From: Phycisphaerales bacterium
GTDB taxonomy: Bacteria > Planctomycetota > Phycisphaerae > Phycisphaerales > UBA1924
Reading direction: 5' to 3'
Assembly (NCBI GenBank): GCA_020845755.1
Contig: JADLFE010000020.1
Span: 1-64,000, forward strand
Length of the DNA: 64,000 bases
The stretch's first letter is position 1; every line of letters begins with the position of its first letter. Position numbers and translations under genes: made by a program. This document shows positions 28,628 through 37,667 of this stretch, piece after piece. Below the pieces are notes generated by a model that did not search any database, had not been told where the DNA came from, and saw nothing but the letters and a program-made list of their open reading frames with translations.

Positions 28628-29371
28628 TCAACCCTTGAACGGCACCGGGATGCGGTCGACGAGTCGCCCGCAGAGCGTCAGCGCGCGTGTGCAGTGCTTG
28701 TCGATGATCGAGCGGAAAAGCGCAAATGACAGCAGGCAGGGCACGGCCAGACACAGGCCCAGCAGCGTGTGGAAGAGCGCCTTGGAAATGCCAAGCGAAA
28801 GATCGGCCGGACCAGCCTTCCCGCCGGTCTGCCCCAGACTGGTAAAGGCGAGGATCATTCCCCACACCGTGCCCGCCAGACCGATCAGCGGCCCGAGGTT
28901 CCCGATGACGTTGAGCAGTTCGGCGCGACGGAACCAACGCGCGGATTCTTCCGCTGCGGCGAGTTCCGCGGCGTCACGCACGGCCTCGCGGTCCGGCGCG
29001 TGCCGTGCGGCGGCGAGCGCGGCACGCACGACTCGCGCGATATACGTCTCGTCACGCGAGACCAGTTCACGCACGTCGTCCCAACGACCCGCGGCGATCA
29101 GGTCGCCCAGGCGATCGACGAGTTTGCGCGGAATCAGCCGTGACTCACGCACGTCAATGACGTTGGCGAAGATGACCGCGACCGCGACCACGCTCCCCAG
29201 CACCAGCAGGACCGTGAAAGCGTCGAACGAACGCGTGAAGAGCGACCACAGGCCGAAGGTCTCGGTCGCGGCCTCGCCGGACGCGGATGGGTTGGCGGCC
29301 TGGAACGCGGAGGCGGCGGCGGCGCAGAGGCTCGCGCCGATCAGGGTCGGGAGCAGGATGGTTCTTCGCAT
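28628..29371 (-). CDS. exbB: ExbB/TolQ/MotA-type proton channel protein
   Basis: A 247-residue ExbB-family protein. An apparent signal sequence (LIGASLCAAAASAFQAA) precedes three membrane helices. The conserved block LNVIGNLGPLIGLAGTVWGMILAF contains the channel-lining residues, followed by SKALFHTLLGLCLAVPCLLSF. It is the first gene of the five-gene minus-strand run. The N-terminal signal-like extension is found in some environmental ExbB proteins but not in the E. coli type. Confidence 0.9.
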   Translation of the reverse strand: MRRTILLPTLIGASLCAAAASAFQAANPSASGEAATETFGLWSLFTRSFDAFTVLLVLGSVVAVAVIFANVIDVRESRLIPRKLVDRLGDLIAAGRWDDVRELVSRDETYIARVVRAALAAARHAPDREAVRDAAELAAAEESARWFRRAELLNVIGNLGPLIGLAGTVWGMILAFTSLGQTGGKAGPADLSLGISKALFHTLLGLCLAVPCLLSFALFRSIIDKHCTRALTLCGRLVDRIPVPFKG

Positions 29372-29470
29372 CCGGCGATGATACGCGGGGCACGACCGCG
29401 AGCCATGACCGCGAGGCTCCTGTGGGACGGACGCACCGGACCCTGCGATGACTTTCGCGGGCGGCCCCGC

Positions 29471-31507
29471 TTACGGCGCGCTCACGTTCGTCACGATGTT
29501 GGTCGTCGTGAACGTGTTGGTCAGCGTTCCCGGCGTGTACACCCCGCCCGTGTACAGCCCGTCGAGAAGCATCCCGCTCGAAGTACCGCCGCGATACAGT
29601 TGGCAACTCAACCCCGACGTGAACGCCGGGCTCGACACCACGAGCGAGCGATACTGCTTCGACGGCACGAACGTCAGAATGTCCGCGCCGCCGCTGGTTT
29701 TCTGGATGTGGGCCATGGTGCCCGCGGCTTTGGCCGCCGAGTAGGTGATCTTGATGGAGCGCTGGGTTGAACTGCTGCTGGGCGCCTGGGCCATGCCGGC
29801 ACTACCAGCCGCGACCAGCAGCCCGCCGCTGATCTGGAAGGTGGTGTCGTAGTCGAGTGGTGCGTTGTTGTCCGCCGTCGGGCCGTTGACAAGCACCGTG
29901 CCGCCGGACATGGTGATGGCGCCGTTGGAATCGATGCCGTCGCCCGAGGCGTTGACGACAACGTATCCGCCGTTGATGTGGATCCAGTTGCTCGTGCCGC
30001 CTGAGGCGTTGATGCCGTCGTCGGTCGACGTGACGCGCAGCGTGCCGTTGGTGATCGTGATATGCGACGCTTCCGCGCCCTCGTAGGACGGATTGACCGT
30101 GATCGTTCCGCCGTTGATGTCGAGCGAAACATCCGAGTGGAGCCCGTCGCCATAACTCGCGCTGGTGCTGCTGTTGGTGGCGATGGTCATGGTGCCGCCG
30201 TTGATGACGACGGCGTTGTTGGAGTGAACGCCGTCGTCGGCGCAGTCCATCGTGAAGGTCCCGCCGCCGATCGTGACACTGGCGAGCCCCTTGATCCCCT
30301 TGGCCGACGACGTGCTGGGGATCGTCACCGTGTGCCCGCCGCCGGAGACGAGCGTGAACGTGCCGCTGGCGATGTTGACGCTCCCGTCGGCGGTGATCGC
30401 ATCGTTGCTGGACACGACATGCACGTCGGCGTTGGAGATGGCGATGTTCGCGCCCTCGATGCCCTCGTAGCACGCCGTGATGTTGACCGTGCCGCCGGTG
30501 ATGCTCGTTGTCGCATCGGCGTGGACGGCATCGCCGTACCCGGCGCTGGTGCTGTTGTTGGTCGCGATGGTGATCGCGCCGGCGTTCACGCCCACGTTCG
30601 CGTTGGAGTGCAGGCCGTCGTCCGCCGCATCGATGTTGAGCGTGCCGCCGCCGATGGTCACGCCGGTGACGCCCTTGATGCCCTTGGCCGACGCCGTGGT
30701 CGGGATCGTGACGGTGTGCCCGCCGCCGGCGAGGATCGTGAACGTGCCGCCGCCGATGTCAACGGTCTTCGCCGCCGAGATCGCGTCCCCGCCGCAGGTG
30801 ATGTGGAAATCGCCGTTCGTGATGGTGATCGCACCGAGGATGGCGTCGACCTCGTTGTCGGCCTTCAGCCCGTCGCCGCCCACGTTGAGCGTCATCAGCC
30901 CGTTGTTGACGATCAGGGAGTCCTTGCCGCGGATCCCGTCGTCGATCGCCGACACGTTCAGCACTCCGCCGTTAATGATCAGGCTGTCCTTGCTGGCGAT
31001 GCCGTCGTTGAAGTGGGCCGCGACCGAGAGCGAGCCCGTGCCGGAGACGACCAGCGCGTCGTCGCTGAACAGCGCCGCGTTCGGCTCCATCGCGACGGGG
31101 TCGTCGTACACATACGTCGAGGGATCGGAGATGACGTTGACGCTCCCGTCGGCCAGCACGATCTCCGTCAACGCCGACTGCTTCACATAGATCGGCGCGG
31201 AAACCGAACTGCTGATGGTCACGCCGTTCAGGATGATCCGGACGCGCCCAGCCCCGTGGCTATCGACGATGATCCGCCCGTCGGTGAGCGAGCCGGTCAC
31301 GATGTACGTGCCCGGCGCGGTGATGGTCGCCACCGTGCCGCTGACGGACACAAACTTGCCCTTCACTGAGATCGAGTTGCCGTGGAGGTTGATGCGGGTG
31401 CTGAACTCAACCGCCGGGCCCGGCCCGTCAACCACCTGCCCCAGCGCTGAACCACACCCCAGCACCGCGAGCCCGCCAACTACCGACAGAATCGTCCGCC
31501 GTGCCAT
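29471..31507 (-). CDS. Cthe_2159-like carbohydrate-binding beta-helix protein
   Basis: A 678-residue exported protein with a signal peptide (TILSVVGGLAVLGCGSALGQ). The sequence resembles the calcium-dependent, polygalacturonate-binding Cthe_2159 family (DUF4353-type domain). Recurring rungs contain [DS]DG[IL]xSxxxxxINGGxxxI, for example HFNDGIASKDSLIINGG and IDDGIRGKDSLIVNNG. A block of about 120 residues is duplicated: GGGHTVTIPTTASAKGIKG near residue 255 and GGGHTVTIPSTSSAKGIKG near residue 383. Probably a surface or polysaccharide-binding protein. No obvious operon partner, but it precedes the other exported gene at 31602 on the same strand. Confidence 0.85.
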   Translation of the reverse strand: MARRTILSVVGGLAVLGCGSALGQVVDGPGPAVEFSTRINLHGNSISVKGKFVSVSGTVATITAPGTYIVTGSLTDGRIIVDSHGAGRVRIILNGVTISSSVSAPIYVKQSALTEIVLADGSVNVISDPSTYVYDDPVAMEPNAALFSDDALVVSGTGSLSVAAHFNDGIASKDSLIINGGVLNVSAIDDGIRGKDSLIVNNGLMTLNVGGDGLKADNEVDAILGAITITNGDFHITCGGDAISAAKTVDIGGGTFTILAGGGHTVTIPTTASAKGIKGVTGVTIGGGTLNIDAADDGLHSNANVGVNAGAITIATNNSTSAGYGDAVHADATTSITGGTVNITACYEGIEGANIAISNADVHVVSSNDAITADGSVNIASGTFTLVSGGGHTVTIPSTSSAKGIKGLASVTIGGGTFTMDCADDGVHSNNAVVINGGTMTIATNSSTSASYGDGLHSDVSLDINGGTITVNPSYEGAEASHITITNGTLRVTSTDDGINASGGTSNWIHINGGYVVVNASGDGIDSNGAITMSGGTVLVNGPTADNNAPLDYDTTFQISGGLLVAAGSAGMAQAPSSSSTQRSIKITYSAAKAAGTMAHIQKTSGGADILTFVPSKQYRSLVVSSPAFTSGLSCQLYRGGTSSGMLLDGLYTGGVYTPGTLTNTFTTTNIVTNVSAP

Positions 31508-31601
31508 GAATCAGGTCCTTTCTCCATGCTCTTCAAAGGGGAAAGCGTGCGCCGACAGCGCACCAGGCGCGCTCTTTCGCGGCCGCCCTGTCACCTCAAC
31601 C

Positions 31602-32228
31602 TCAGCGACGCCGCCTGAGAAGCAGCCCGCACGCGCCCGCCAGCGCGAGCGACGCCGGCACGGGGATCACATACCCCGGCGTGCCCACGTCATACCCCGT
31701 CGAGACCCAGGAGCCAAACTCATCACCGTCGCCCGACAACACCCATGTCGGCTGCGCCACCGTGAAGGCGTAGTCCGCCGCCGGAATGTTGCAACTGCGA
31801 TTCTGCGTCCGCGGCGTGCCGGGATAGTTCTGATCGCCGAACGAAAGTTGGTCCACCAGCAATCCCAGCGCGTCGTACAGGTTGATCTGGTCGTTGCGAC
31901 CGAGATTGCTGTTGGCGTTTGGCCCGAAGATCTTCACACTGTCCGCCAGTCCCCACGCGCCGCGAAACGCCGCCGCACTCACGTCCGTCAGGATCACCGA
32001 CTCGCCGGGCATCACCACGCCAAAGACGTCGAGGAACAGCAGGTCGCCCGGCTGGGCGTCGGTGTCGCTGTAGCTCCAGTTGGTCATGTCGACCGGCGCC
32101 ACGCCGACGTTGGTGAACTCGACAAACTCGCCGTTGGCGCCGCTGTACATCCACTCCGAAATGACCACGTCGGCGGACACCACGCGAGCGGCACACGCCA
32201 GCGCTCCGACCATCAAGGCACGCTTCAT
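31602..32228 (-). CDS. lamin-tail domain protein with PEP-CTERM-like anchor
   Basis: A 208-residue exported protein. A signal peptide (ALMVGALACAARVVSADVV) is followed by a lamin-tail (LTD) beta-sandwich (ISEWMYSGANGEFVEFTNVG, then GESVILTDVSAAAFRG) and a C-terminal sorting signal: VPVPASLALAGACGLLLRRRR, i.e. a Pro-containing motif, hydrophobic helix and basic end. Such tails are processed by exosortase-type systems; none is in the window. The start at 32228 has gagaggc upstream. Confidence 0.8.
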   Translation of the reverse strand: MKRALMVGALACAARVVSADVVISEWMYSGANGEFVEFTNVGVAPVDMTNWSYSDTDAQPGDLLFLDVFGVVMPGESVILTDVSAAAFRGAWGLADSVKIFGPNANSNLGRNDQINLYDALGLLVDQLSFGDQNYPGTPRTQNRSCNIPAADYAFTVAQPTWVLSGDGDEFGSWVSTGYDVGTPGYVIPVPASLALAGACGLLLRRRR

Positions 32229-32593
32229 AGAAGCCTCTCTCTCTCGTTGGACCAACAGCCCGCGCTGTCTCAAGACGCGGACCGACTCTAAAGGCCTAAA
32301 CGCGGCGAGAAACGGATTGTTTCCCACAAAATCAGACTTCCGAGTGCATTATCCGGTCGATTACGCCACTGGCATGGTCCGATAAATCGACCATCGCGCC
32401 TCCGGTCGCCATTAGTAGATAGCAGACAATGAGTTGCGCTCTGTAGCACCGGCCCTGACGGCTGTTCATGCAAACTCGTGCGCCTTGCCCCGATGTTCGC
32501 CCGCTCCTGGTGGCGTGGCCGACCTGTTGTCCACACGCTTCGGCTCGACCGTGCTCTCAGCCTCGCCCCACTGAAGGACCCAAGTTCTCGGCC
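32229..32593. other. intergenic region, no gene seen
   Basis: A stretch upstream of the lamin-tail gene and downstream of the diguanylate cyclase gene. It is lower in GC than its surroundings (for example around 32320-32420) and contains no convincing reading frame, hairpin or RNA motif. Confidence 0.4.
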
Positions 32594-32632
32594 GTTCCTC
32601 TTCTGAGTCCTCTGCGAACTCTGCGTTGAAGG
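32594..32632. repeat. TCTGCG-type short tandem repeat
   Basis: Near-tandem units CCTCTTCTGAG, TCCTCTGCGAA, CTCTGCGTT. A related tract lies at 37080-37125, and the adjoining motif CTTCGAGTTCAAC is shared with 38416-38432. Confidence 0.55.
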
Positions 32633-32684
32633 GTTTTCTCTTCTCGCTCTTCGAGTTCAACGCTTCACTTGTCTTCGCAGCGCC

Positions 32685-34238
32685 TCACGCCCCGCCGGGA
32701 CCCAGCGTGATCGCGTTCTTTCCCTGGCGCTTGCTCTCCAGCGCCAAGAGGTCCGCGTGGCGCAGCAGTTCTTCCGCGCTCCGCCCGTCCCACGGGAATG
32801 TCGACATGCCGCCCGACACCGTCAACGTCCCCGGCGCATCGAGCCCCAATTTCGGGAATCGCTTCTGTCTGATCTGCGACTGGAACCGCGCCGCGATCTC
32901 CTGCACGCTCGTCGGGTGCTTGCTCCCCGGGTTCCGCGGCCCGCCCGGCTCATAGAAGACCACCGCGAACTCGTCGCCGCCGATCCGGCACACGCGATCG
33001 CTCGGCCTGATCACGCTGGTGAGCAGCCTCACCACCTCGATCAGCACCTCGTCGGCCGCCACATGCCCGTAGCGCTCGTTGAACCGCTTGAAGTCGTCGA
33101 TGTCAAAGACCAGAACGGTGAGCTGGTGGCGCGCCTTGGCCGATTGATCGATCGCGGCCGACAAGAACCGCTCGAAATAGCGGCGATTCCACGCGCCCGT
33201 CAACACATCGGTGAACGCCGCCCGGCGCAGCTCGCTCTGCTGCCGCGCCAGTTTCAGCCAGCCCGACAGCCACGCGCCCGTCGCACGCAGCGTCGCGGGA
33301 TCAACCCGCGAGCCGCTCAACACGCCGACAACCGAAACTCCATCGCTGACCTCGACCGTGCCCGCGGCCGTGGGAAGTGCGACATCCAGCCCCGCACCCA
33401 AGCCGGCGCTGATCCCAACCCCCGGAGAGCCGCCGCCCGTGCTCGTCACCATCAGCGTCGCGTCGCCCGTGCGCGCCCGTGCAAGTTCCATCGCCAGGAG
33501 CAGCACCTCGCGCCCCTGCAGCACGGCCTGCACCAGCGACTCATCGCCCCCAGCGCCCGGCGTCGCGTGCCCCGCGCCGCCCTTCGGCACGCCCGTCGGA
33601 GCACCGATCGGCCCACCCATCGGGCCGCTCGCCATCGCGCCGACTTCAATCTGCCGTGCAATCCCGGCGTCGAGCTCGTCATCGCGATCGGCGTGCGCCG
33701 GCGTCGCGACGTTCGCCGCGCCCGTTGCGCTCGCCGGCGCGGCCGCAGCGCCCATGATCGCGCGCTTGGCCACCGCCGCGTCGCTCCGCGCCGAGATCAC
33801 GCCGTCATACGGCACGCCGCTCATCCCCGCCTCGGCCACGCGCAGCACTCGCACCAATGGCTGCACCCGACGCAGCCCGCGCACAAACTCCTCGGCCTCC
33901 ACCATTCCCGCGCCGTGCTTGCCCGCGATCTCGCGCAGCGCCGGATCGGCATCGGGCCCGACGATCACCACCGCGTCACGCGGCGAATCGCGATCGATCG
34001 GCGACGACAACTCACCGATTGCGTCCAGCGTCGTCGTCACACGCGTCACTTCAAGGTCGGCGTCGCCGCGCAGCACGCTCTCGAGCCCCGTGCGCCCGAC
34101 GAGGATCACCCGCCGCCCCGTCGCGGTCGAGAGGTCCAGAGCGCGGCGATGCCGCGCATGCTGATCACCTGGTTGTGAGCGAGATGCCCCTGCCACGTCC
34201 TCTCCCTGCCGCACCGTGCGATAACGCCGCACAGTCAC
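32685..34238 (-). CDS. GGDEF-domain diguanylate cyclase
   Basis: A 517-residue protein predicted to make cyclic di-GMP from GTP. The C-terminal GGDEF domain (about residues 345-510) has the intact active-site loop RIGGDEFAVVFY plus FTDVLTGAWNRRYFE and LTVLVFDIDDFKRFN. The N-terminal 330 residues look like a degenerate receiver or sensor segment (VILVGRTGLESVLRG, then DAVVIVGPDADPALRE) followed by a Gly/Ala/Pro-rich linker. No allosteric I-site RxxD is clearly placed. It lies 15 bases downstream of the 34254 gene, suggesting a two-gene unit. Confidence 0.88.
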   Translation of the reverse strand: MTVRRYRTVRQGEDVAGASRSQPGDQHARHRRALDLSTATGRRVILVGRTGLESVLRGDADLEVTRVTTTLDAIGELSSPIDRDSPRDAVVIVGPDADPALREIAGKHGAGMVEAEEFVRGLRRVQPLVRVLRVAEAGMSGVPYDGVISARSDAAVAKRAIMGAAAAPASATGAANVATPAHADRDDELDAGIARQIEVGAMASGPMGGPIGAPTGVPKGGAGHATPGAGGDESLVQAVLQGREVLLLAMELARARTGDATLMVTSTGGGSPGVGISAGLGAGLDVALPTAAGTVEVSDGVSVVGVLSGSRVDPATLRATGAWLSGWLKLARQQSELRRAAFTDVLTGAWNRRYFERFLSAAIDQSAKARHQLTVLVFDIDDFKRFNERYGHVAADEVLIEVVRLLTSVIRPSDRVCRIGGDEFAVVFYEPGGPRNPGSKHPTSVQEIAARFQSQIRQKRFPKLGLDAPGTLTVSGGMSTFPWDGRSAEELLRHADLLALESKRQGKNAITLGPGGA

Positions 34239-34253
34239 CCTCCCATTGTCCTC

Positions 34254-35123
34254 TTATTCAGTACGAAATGCACGCCCCGGCGGATCGGGATCGAGCAACA
34301 TCGCGAGTTCTTCGCCCGTGAGTATTCCCCCCATGCCGCCGGTGGCGGCCGGGATATCCCCGGGACGTGGGTTCTCGGACTCTTCCGGACCCGGCGGCAG
34401 CGTTCCCTCCCCCGCCAGCCGAAGGTTTGGCTTGCCCTTGCCCAGGAACATCTCCGCCACGTCGTCCGCCTGCTTGGACAGAGTGGATGCCGATTTCGGT
34501 GGCGCGTCCGCGGCCACACTCGCCGCCGCCTCGACCTTGTTTTCTCCCTCGCCGCGCGCCGTCTGTGGCCCAGATTGAGACGCCACCTGCGGCGCTCTTG
34601 GTCCAAGCCCGCGCTGGATCATCTGCTTTCCCGCGCCCGGCTTCACGACGACCTCGAGCCCCGCGCCCCAGCGCGCGATGTCCGACACATCCGCCGCCCG
34701 CAGCCGCCGCGTTGGCTCGTCAAACCACCAGAACATCACATTCGCACCAAGCCGCGGCGCGTACTCGGTCGCCACGGTGTACGCCGCCGACAGATGATCC
34801 AGATTCGTCGGGTCCGTCACGATCAGCACGATCATCCGAGGGCGGGCCTCGAACGCTTCTTGCCCCGCGTGCTCGCCGAGTCCCCCACGCTCATCGTGCT
34901 CGCTAGGTTCGCTCTGGTTGTCATTCGCGCTCAGCGCGTCGTGCTCGAGCATTCCCTCGCGCGCCAGCGCGCACAGCTCGCCAACCGTCTCGTGGGCGCT
35001 GGCGGCGTGGGCGATGTGGAACCCGCGCTTCTCCAAAACGCCCACCAGTTCCTCGGGCGCGTGCCGCCCCCGGGGCGTCCAGATGACACAACGATCGATC
35101 GGCTCCGCCGAACGCGTCTGCAT
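34254..35123 (-). CDS. protein of unknown function upstream of the GGDEF gene
   Basis: A 289-residue protein. The N-terminal part (CVIWTPRGRHAPEELVGVLEKRGF, then MIVLIVTDPTNLDHLSAAYTVATEYAP) looks like an alpha/beta receiver-like fold interrupted by an acidic low-complexity insert at about residues 62-95. It continues into a disordered, charged C-terminal half ending in GILTGEELAMLLDPD. No membrane segment. It is 15 bases before the diguanylate cyclase, so it may be its regulator. I do not recognise the family. Confidence 0.65.
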   Translation of the reverse strand: MQTRSAEPIDRCVIWTPRGRHAPEELVGVLEKRGFHIAHAASAHETVGELCALAREGMLEHDALSANDNQSEPSEHDERGGLGEHAGQEAFEARPRMIVLIVTDPTNLDHLSAAYTVATEYAPRLGANVMFWWFDEPTRRLRAADVSDIARWGAGLEVVVKPGAGKQMIQRGLGPRAPQVASQSGPQTARGEGENKVEAAASVAADAPPKSASTLSKQADDVAEMFLGKGKPNLRLAGEGTLPPGPEESENPRPGDIPAATGGMGGILTGEELAMLLDPDPPGRAFRTE

Positions 35124-35177
35124 GACAGAATCCTACCGCGCCGGGGCCGTCGCGTGTAGACTGGACCCGCCGATCAC

Positions 35178-35729
35178 ATGGAGATCCACGTGCCGACAGG
35201 CCGCGACGGCCAACCCCGCCGACGCACACGCCGCTGGGCGTGGGGGAGTCTCACTATTGGATTCCTTGGAACCTGTCTCGGCATTTCGTCTTCTGTCGAC
35301 CCCGCCTCCACCAGCAATTTTATCGAAGGGAATTTGGGCACGAAAGCTGTTTGGCTGCTCAACGGGCGAGTGCTCGTCGCAGACGACTGGGTTACCGCAT
35401 TTGAACTAAGAGCGCTCGGTACCCCGTTCGTCTGGTCGAGAACCGGCTGGTGGTTGCCCGATCACGCGCACGGCATTGCTATCTATCGTACTTGGGGGAA
35501 TCCGCTCCTTCAGCCACAGTACGACCCACCTTGCGGCCACATCTTCATCATCCCTGTTCTCCCATTGACTTTGCTCGCTCTCACCTGCGGCGGCATTCTT
35601 CTTTCAAGATCCTCCCGCCCTCTCCCCGCCCGCTGCTCCTGCGGCTACTCCCTCGCCGGCCTCACACCCACCAACAACCTCATCACATGCCCCGAGTGCG
35701 GCGCGTCCCACGAGCCTCTCACGAAATGA
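35178..35729 (+). CDS. membrane protein with C-terminal zinc ribbon
   Basis: A 183-residue protein: basic N-terminus, one membrane segment (AWGSLTIGFLGTCLGISS), an extracytoplasmic region, a second helix (IIPVLPLTLLALTCGGILL), and a C-terminal zinc ribbon CSCGYSLAGLTPT...CPECG. Base composition is less GC-rich than surrounding genes. Function unknown; the C-terminal ribbon parallels the gene at 18680. Confidence 0.68.
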   Translation: MEIHVPTGRDGQPRRRTRRWAWGSLTIGFLGTCLGISSSVDPASTSNFIEGNLGTKAVWLLNGRVLVADDWVTAFELRALGTPFVWSRTGWWLPDHAHGIAIYRTWGNPLLQPQYDPPCGHIFIIPVLPLTLLALTCGGILLSRSSRPLPARCSCGYSLAGLTPTNNLITCPECGASHEPLTK

Positions 35730-35790
35730 ATCCCGCAAGGGACGCAGGTGTTGCACGGCTCTCCCTTGCGCCAGACGTCTCACGCAGCCG

Positions 35791-36981
35791 CTACTTCCCC
35801 GCCGCCCTCGTGTACATCTCGACATACCGCGAGAGCACGCTCGCTTCATCGAGCCACGAGAAGATGTGCGAGCGTGCCGCGACGCTCATCGCCCGGCGCT
35901 TCGCTTGATCCGTGAGCAGCAACGCGATCGCGCCCGCGAACGCGCTCGCGCCGGCCTCGGTCACGATCGCGCCGCCCGATGACTCCAGCTCCGGCCAGAT
36001 ATCCACGCCCCGCGTCGTCACCACCGGCGTTCCGCACGCCATCGCCTCGGCCAGCACCAGCCCGAAATTCTCCTGGCTCGTCGGGAGCGCGAACACGCTC
36101 GCGGCCTGGTACAGCGACAGCTTCAACGCACCCGTCACCAATCCCGGAAACTCCACGCGGTCTTGCACATTCAGCGCCCGCGCCTTCTCGAGCAGCGACG
36201 CGACATATGCCTCGTCGCCCGGGCCCGCGAGAACAAACGTGGCCGCGATCTCGCGCTCGCGCAGCATGGCGGCCGCCTCGATCAGGATGTCCGGCCGCTT
36301 CTTGGGATGCAGCCGCGAAAGAAACAGCACGATCGGCGAATCGGGCGTCCCGCTCCGCGCCCGCTCGCGCCACAACTCCGCACCTGGCAGCGCGCGGTAC
36401 GCCGAGAGCTCAACCAAGGGCGGGATCACCACGCCCAGCGCCCGCGGAAACCACGCGCTCGATTGATCCAGCTCCGCCTGGGCGGTGCAATGCACCGCGC
36501 CCGCGCTGGCAAAGAACTTTGCACCCGCCAGCGCGTGAAAGATCCGCTTCTTCAGGCGCGCCTGGCTCATGCACCAGTCATCGAGCATGCCGTGCGGCGA
36601 GGCGACATACGCCTTCCCCAGCCGTCGGCACTGGGCCGCGATCTGGATGTTCATCGGCATCCACGCGCCGTGAAAGTGCGCCACGTCGCACCACTCGATC
36701 AGCGGCAGCACCTTCGCGATCGCGCCCGCCGACAGCACATCCATCGGGAGCGACGGCGAGTCCATCACCACACACCGGGGCACGCGCGACGTGCCGCCCT
36801 CCGACGCTCCACCCGCGGGCTCGCGTTTCCATTCATCCGGAACATCCGAGATGTCCGGCGAAACGACCGTCACCTCGTGCTCGCGCGACAGCGCATGGGC
36901 CAGGTCGATCACAAAGCGAACCACGCCGCCCTTGGCGAGTTTCAGATTCCGATGAACATGGAGGATGCGGAGTGGGGGCAT
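35791..36981 (-). CDS. GT4-family glycosyltransferase
   Basis: A 396-residue retaining GT-B glycosyltransferase. The N-terminal domain contains HVHRNLKLAKGGVVRFVIDLA (acceptor side with Gly-Gly loop). The C-terminal domain has FLSRLHPKKRPDILIEA, LAGPGDE and SQENFGLVLAEAMACGTPVV, the last including the ExxxxxxxE nucleotide-sugar motif. It probably adds a sugar during exopolysaccharide or O-antigen assembly. Downstream of three acetyltransferase genes on the same strand, separated by a repeat tract. Confidence 0.9.
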   Translation of the reverse strand: MPPLRILHVHRNLKLAKGGVVRFVIDLAHALSREHEVTVVSPDISDVPDEWKREPAGGASEGGTSRVPRCVVMDSPSLPMDVLSAGAIAKVLPLIEWCDVAHFHGAWMPMNIQIAAQCRRLGKAYVASPHGMLDDWCMSQARLKKRIFHALAGAKFFASAGAVHCTAQAELDQSSAWFPRALGVVIPPLVELSAYRALPGAELWRERARSGTPDSPIVLFLSRLHPKKRPDILIEAAAMLREREIAATFVLAGPGDEAYVASLLEKARALNVQDRVEFPGLVTGALKLSLYQAASVFALPTSQENFGLVLAEAMACGTPVVTTRGVDIWPELESSGGAIVTEAGASAFAGAIALLLTDQAKRRAMSVAARSHIFSWLDEASVLSRYVEMYTRAAGK

Positions 36982-37125
36982 GGGGAGTCGGGAGTCATCG
37001 CGCGTGTCACGCTCGCCTTGTGTCTGTCACTTCGCCACTATGCCACTTCGCCACTCCGCGACTCTTCTTGCTCTGCTCTTCACTCGGTCTCTGCGTCTCT
37101 TCGTCTCTCCGTATCTTCCTTGATC
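36982..37125. repeat. composite short-tandem-repeat tract
   Basis: Several degenerate repeat types in series: heptads GGAGTCG-GGAGTCA (36983-36996), octads ACTTCGCC-ACTATGCC-ACTTCGCC-ACTCCGCG (from about 37028), and GTCTCTGC-GTCTCTTC-GTCTCTCC (from about 37087). The last runs into the 3' coding end of the acetyltransferase gene at 37080. Confidence 0.65.
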
Positions 37126-37667
37126 ACCCGATCCCTCACCGGCTTGGCCGGCGAGCCGACGCACACCTTCCACGCCGGCAGATCGCCAAAGACGCTCGAG
37201 CGCGCCCCCACCACCGTGCCCTCGCCGATCGACACGCCCGGCCCGACGAAGACGTCGGCCGCGATCCAGCAGCTCGCGCCGATCGTGATCGGCATCGGCA
37301 CCAGCGGGCGCTTGGCCAGTTCGAAGTCGTGCGTCGCGCCGCACAGGTACGAATACTGCGACACCACCGTGTGGGCCCCGATGGTGATCGGCGCCACGCA
37401 GTAGCAATCCACGTCATCCGCCAGCGTCGCGTAGTCCCCCATCGTGAGGTTCCACGGCGCCCACACCTTGGCCCGCGGATACACCCGCGCCTTGCTCGAT
37501 ACCTTCGCGCCGAACATTCGCAGCAGGAACGACCGCCACCCGTGCATCGGCTTGGGGCTCAAACGAAACAGCGTCGCATACACCACGCCCCACAGCACGC
37601 GCGACATCCGATTGCCCAAGGAGTGCGGGCTGGGCGCACTGGAAATGTCAACCCGTGGCGTGGTCAT
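37080..37667 (-). CDS. WcaF-like acetyltransferase (left-handed beta-helix)
   Basis: A 195-residue hexapeptide-repeat acyltransferase resembling colanic-acid WcaF. The core has WGVVYATLFRLSPKPMHGWRSFLLRMFGAKV, then hexapeptide rungs (ARVYPRAKVWAPWNLTMGDYA), catalytic-type His in LCGATHDFE, and FVGPGVSIGEGTVVGARSSV. The last dozen residues (EDTERRRDAETE) are encoded by the TCTGCG-type repeat, so the native C-terminus has been replaced or extended by repeat sequence. It overlaps the upstream paralogue by 4 bases. Probably O-acetylates a surface polysaccharide intermediate. Confidence 0.85.
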   Translation of the reverse strand: MTTPRVDISSAPSPHSLGNRMSRVLWGVVYATLFRLSPKPMHGWRSFLLRMFGAKVSSKARVYPRAKVWAPWNLTMGDYATLADDVDCYCVAPITIGAHTVVSQYSYLCGATHDFELAKRPLVPMPITIGASCWIAADVFVGPGVSIGEGTVVGARSSVFGDLPAWKVCVGSPAKPVRDRVIKEDTERRRDAETE

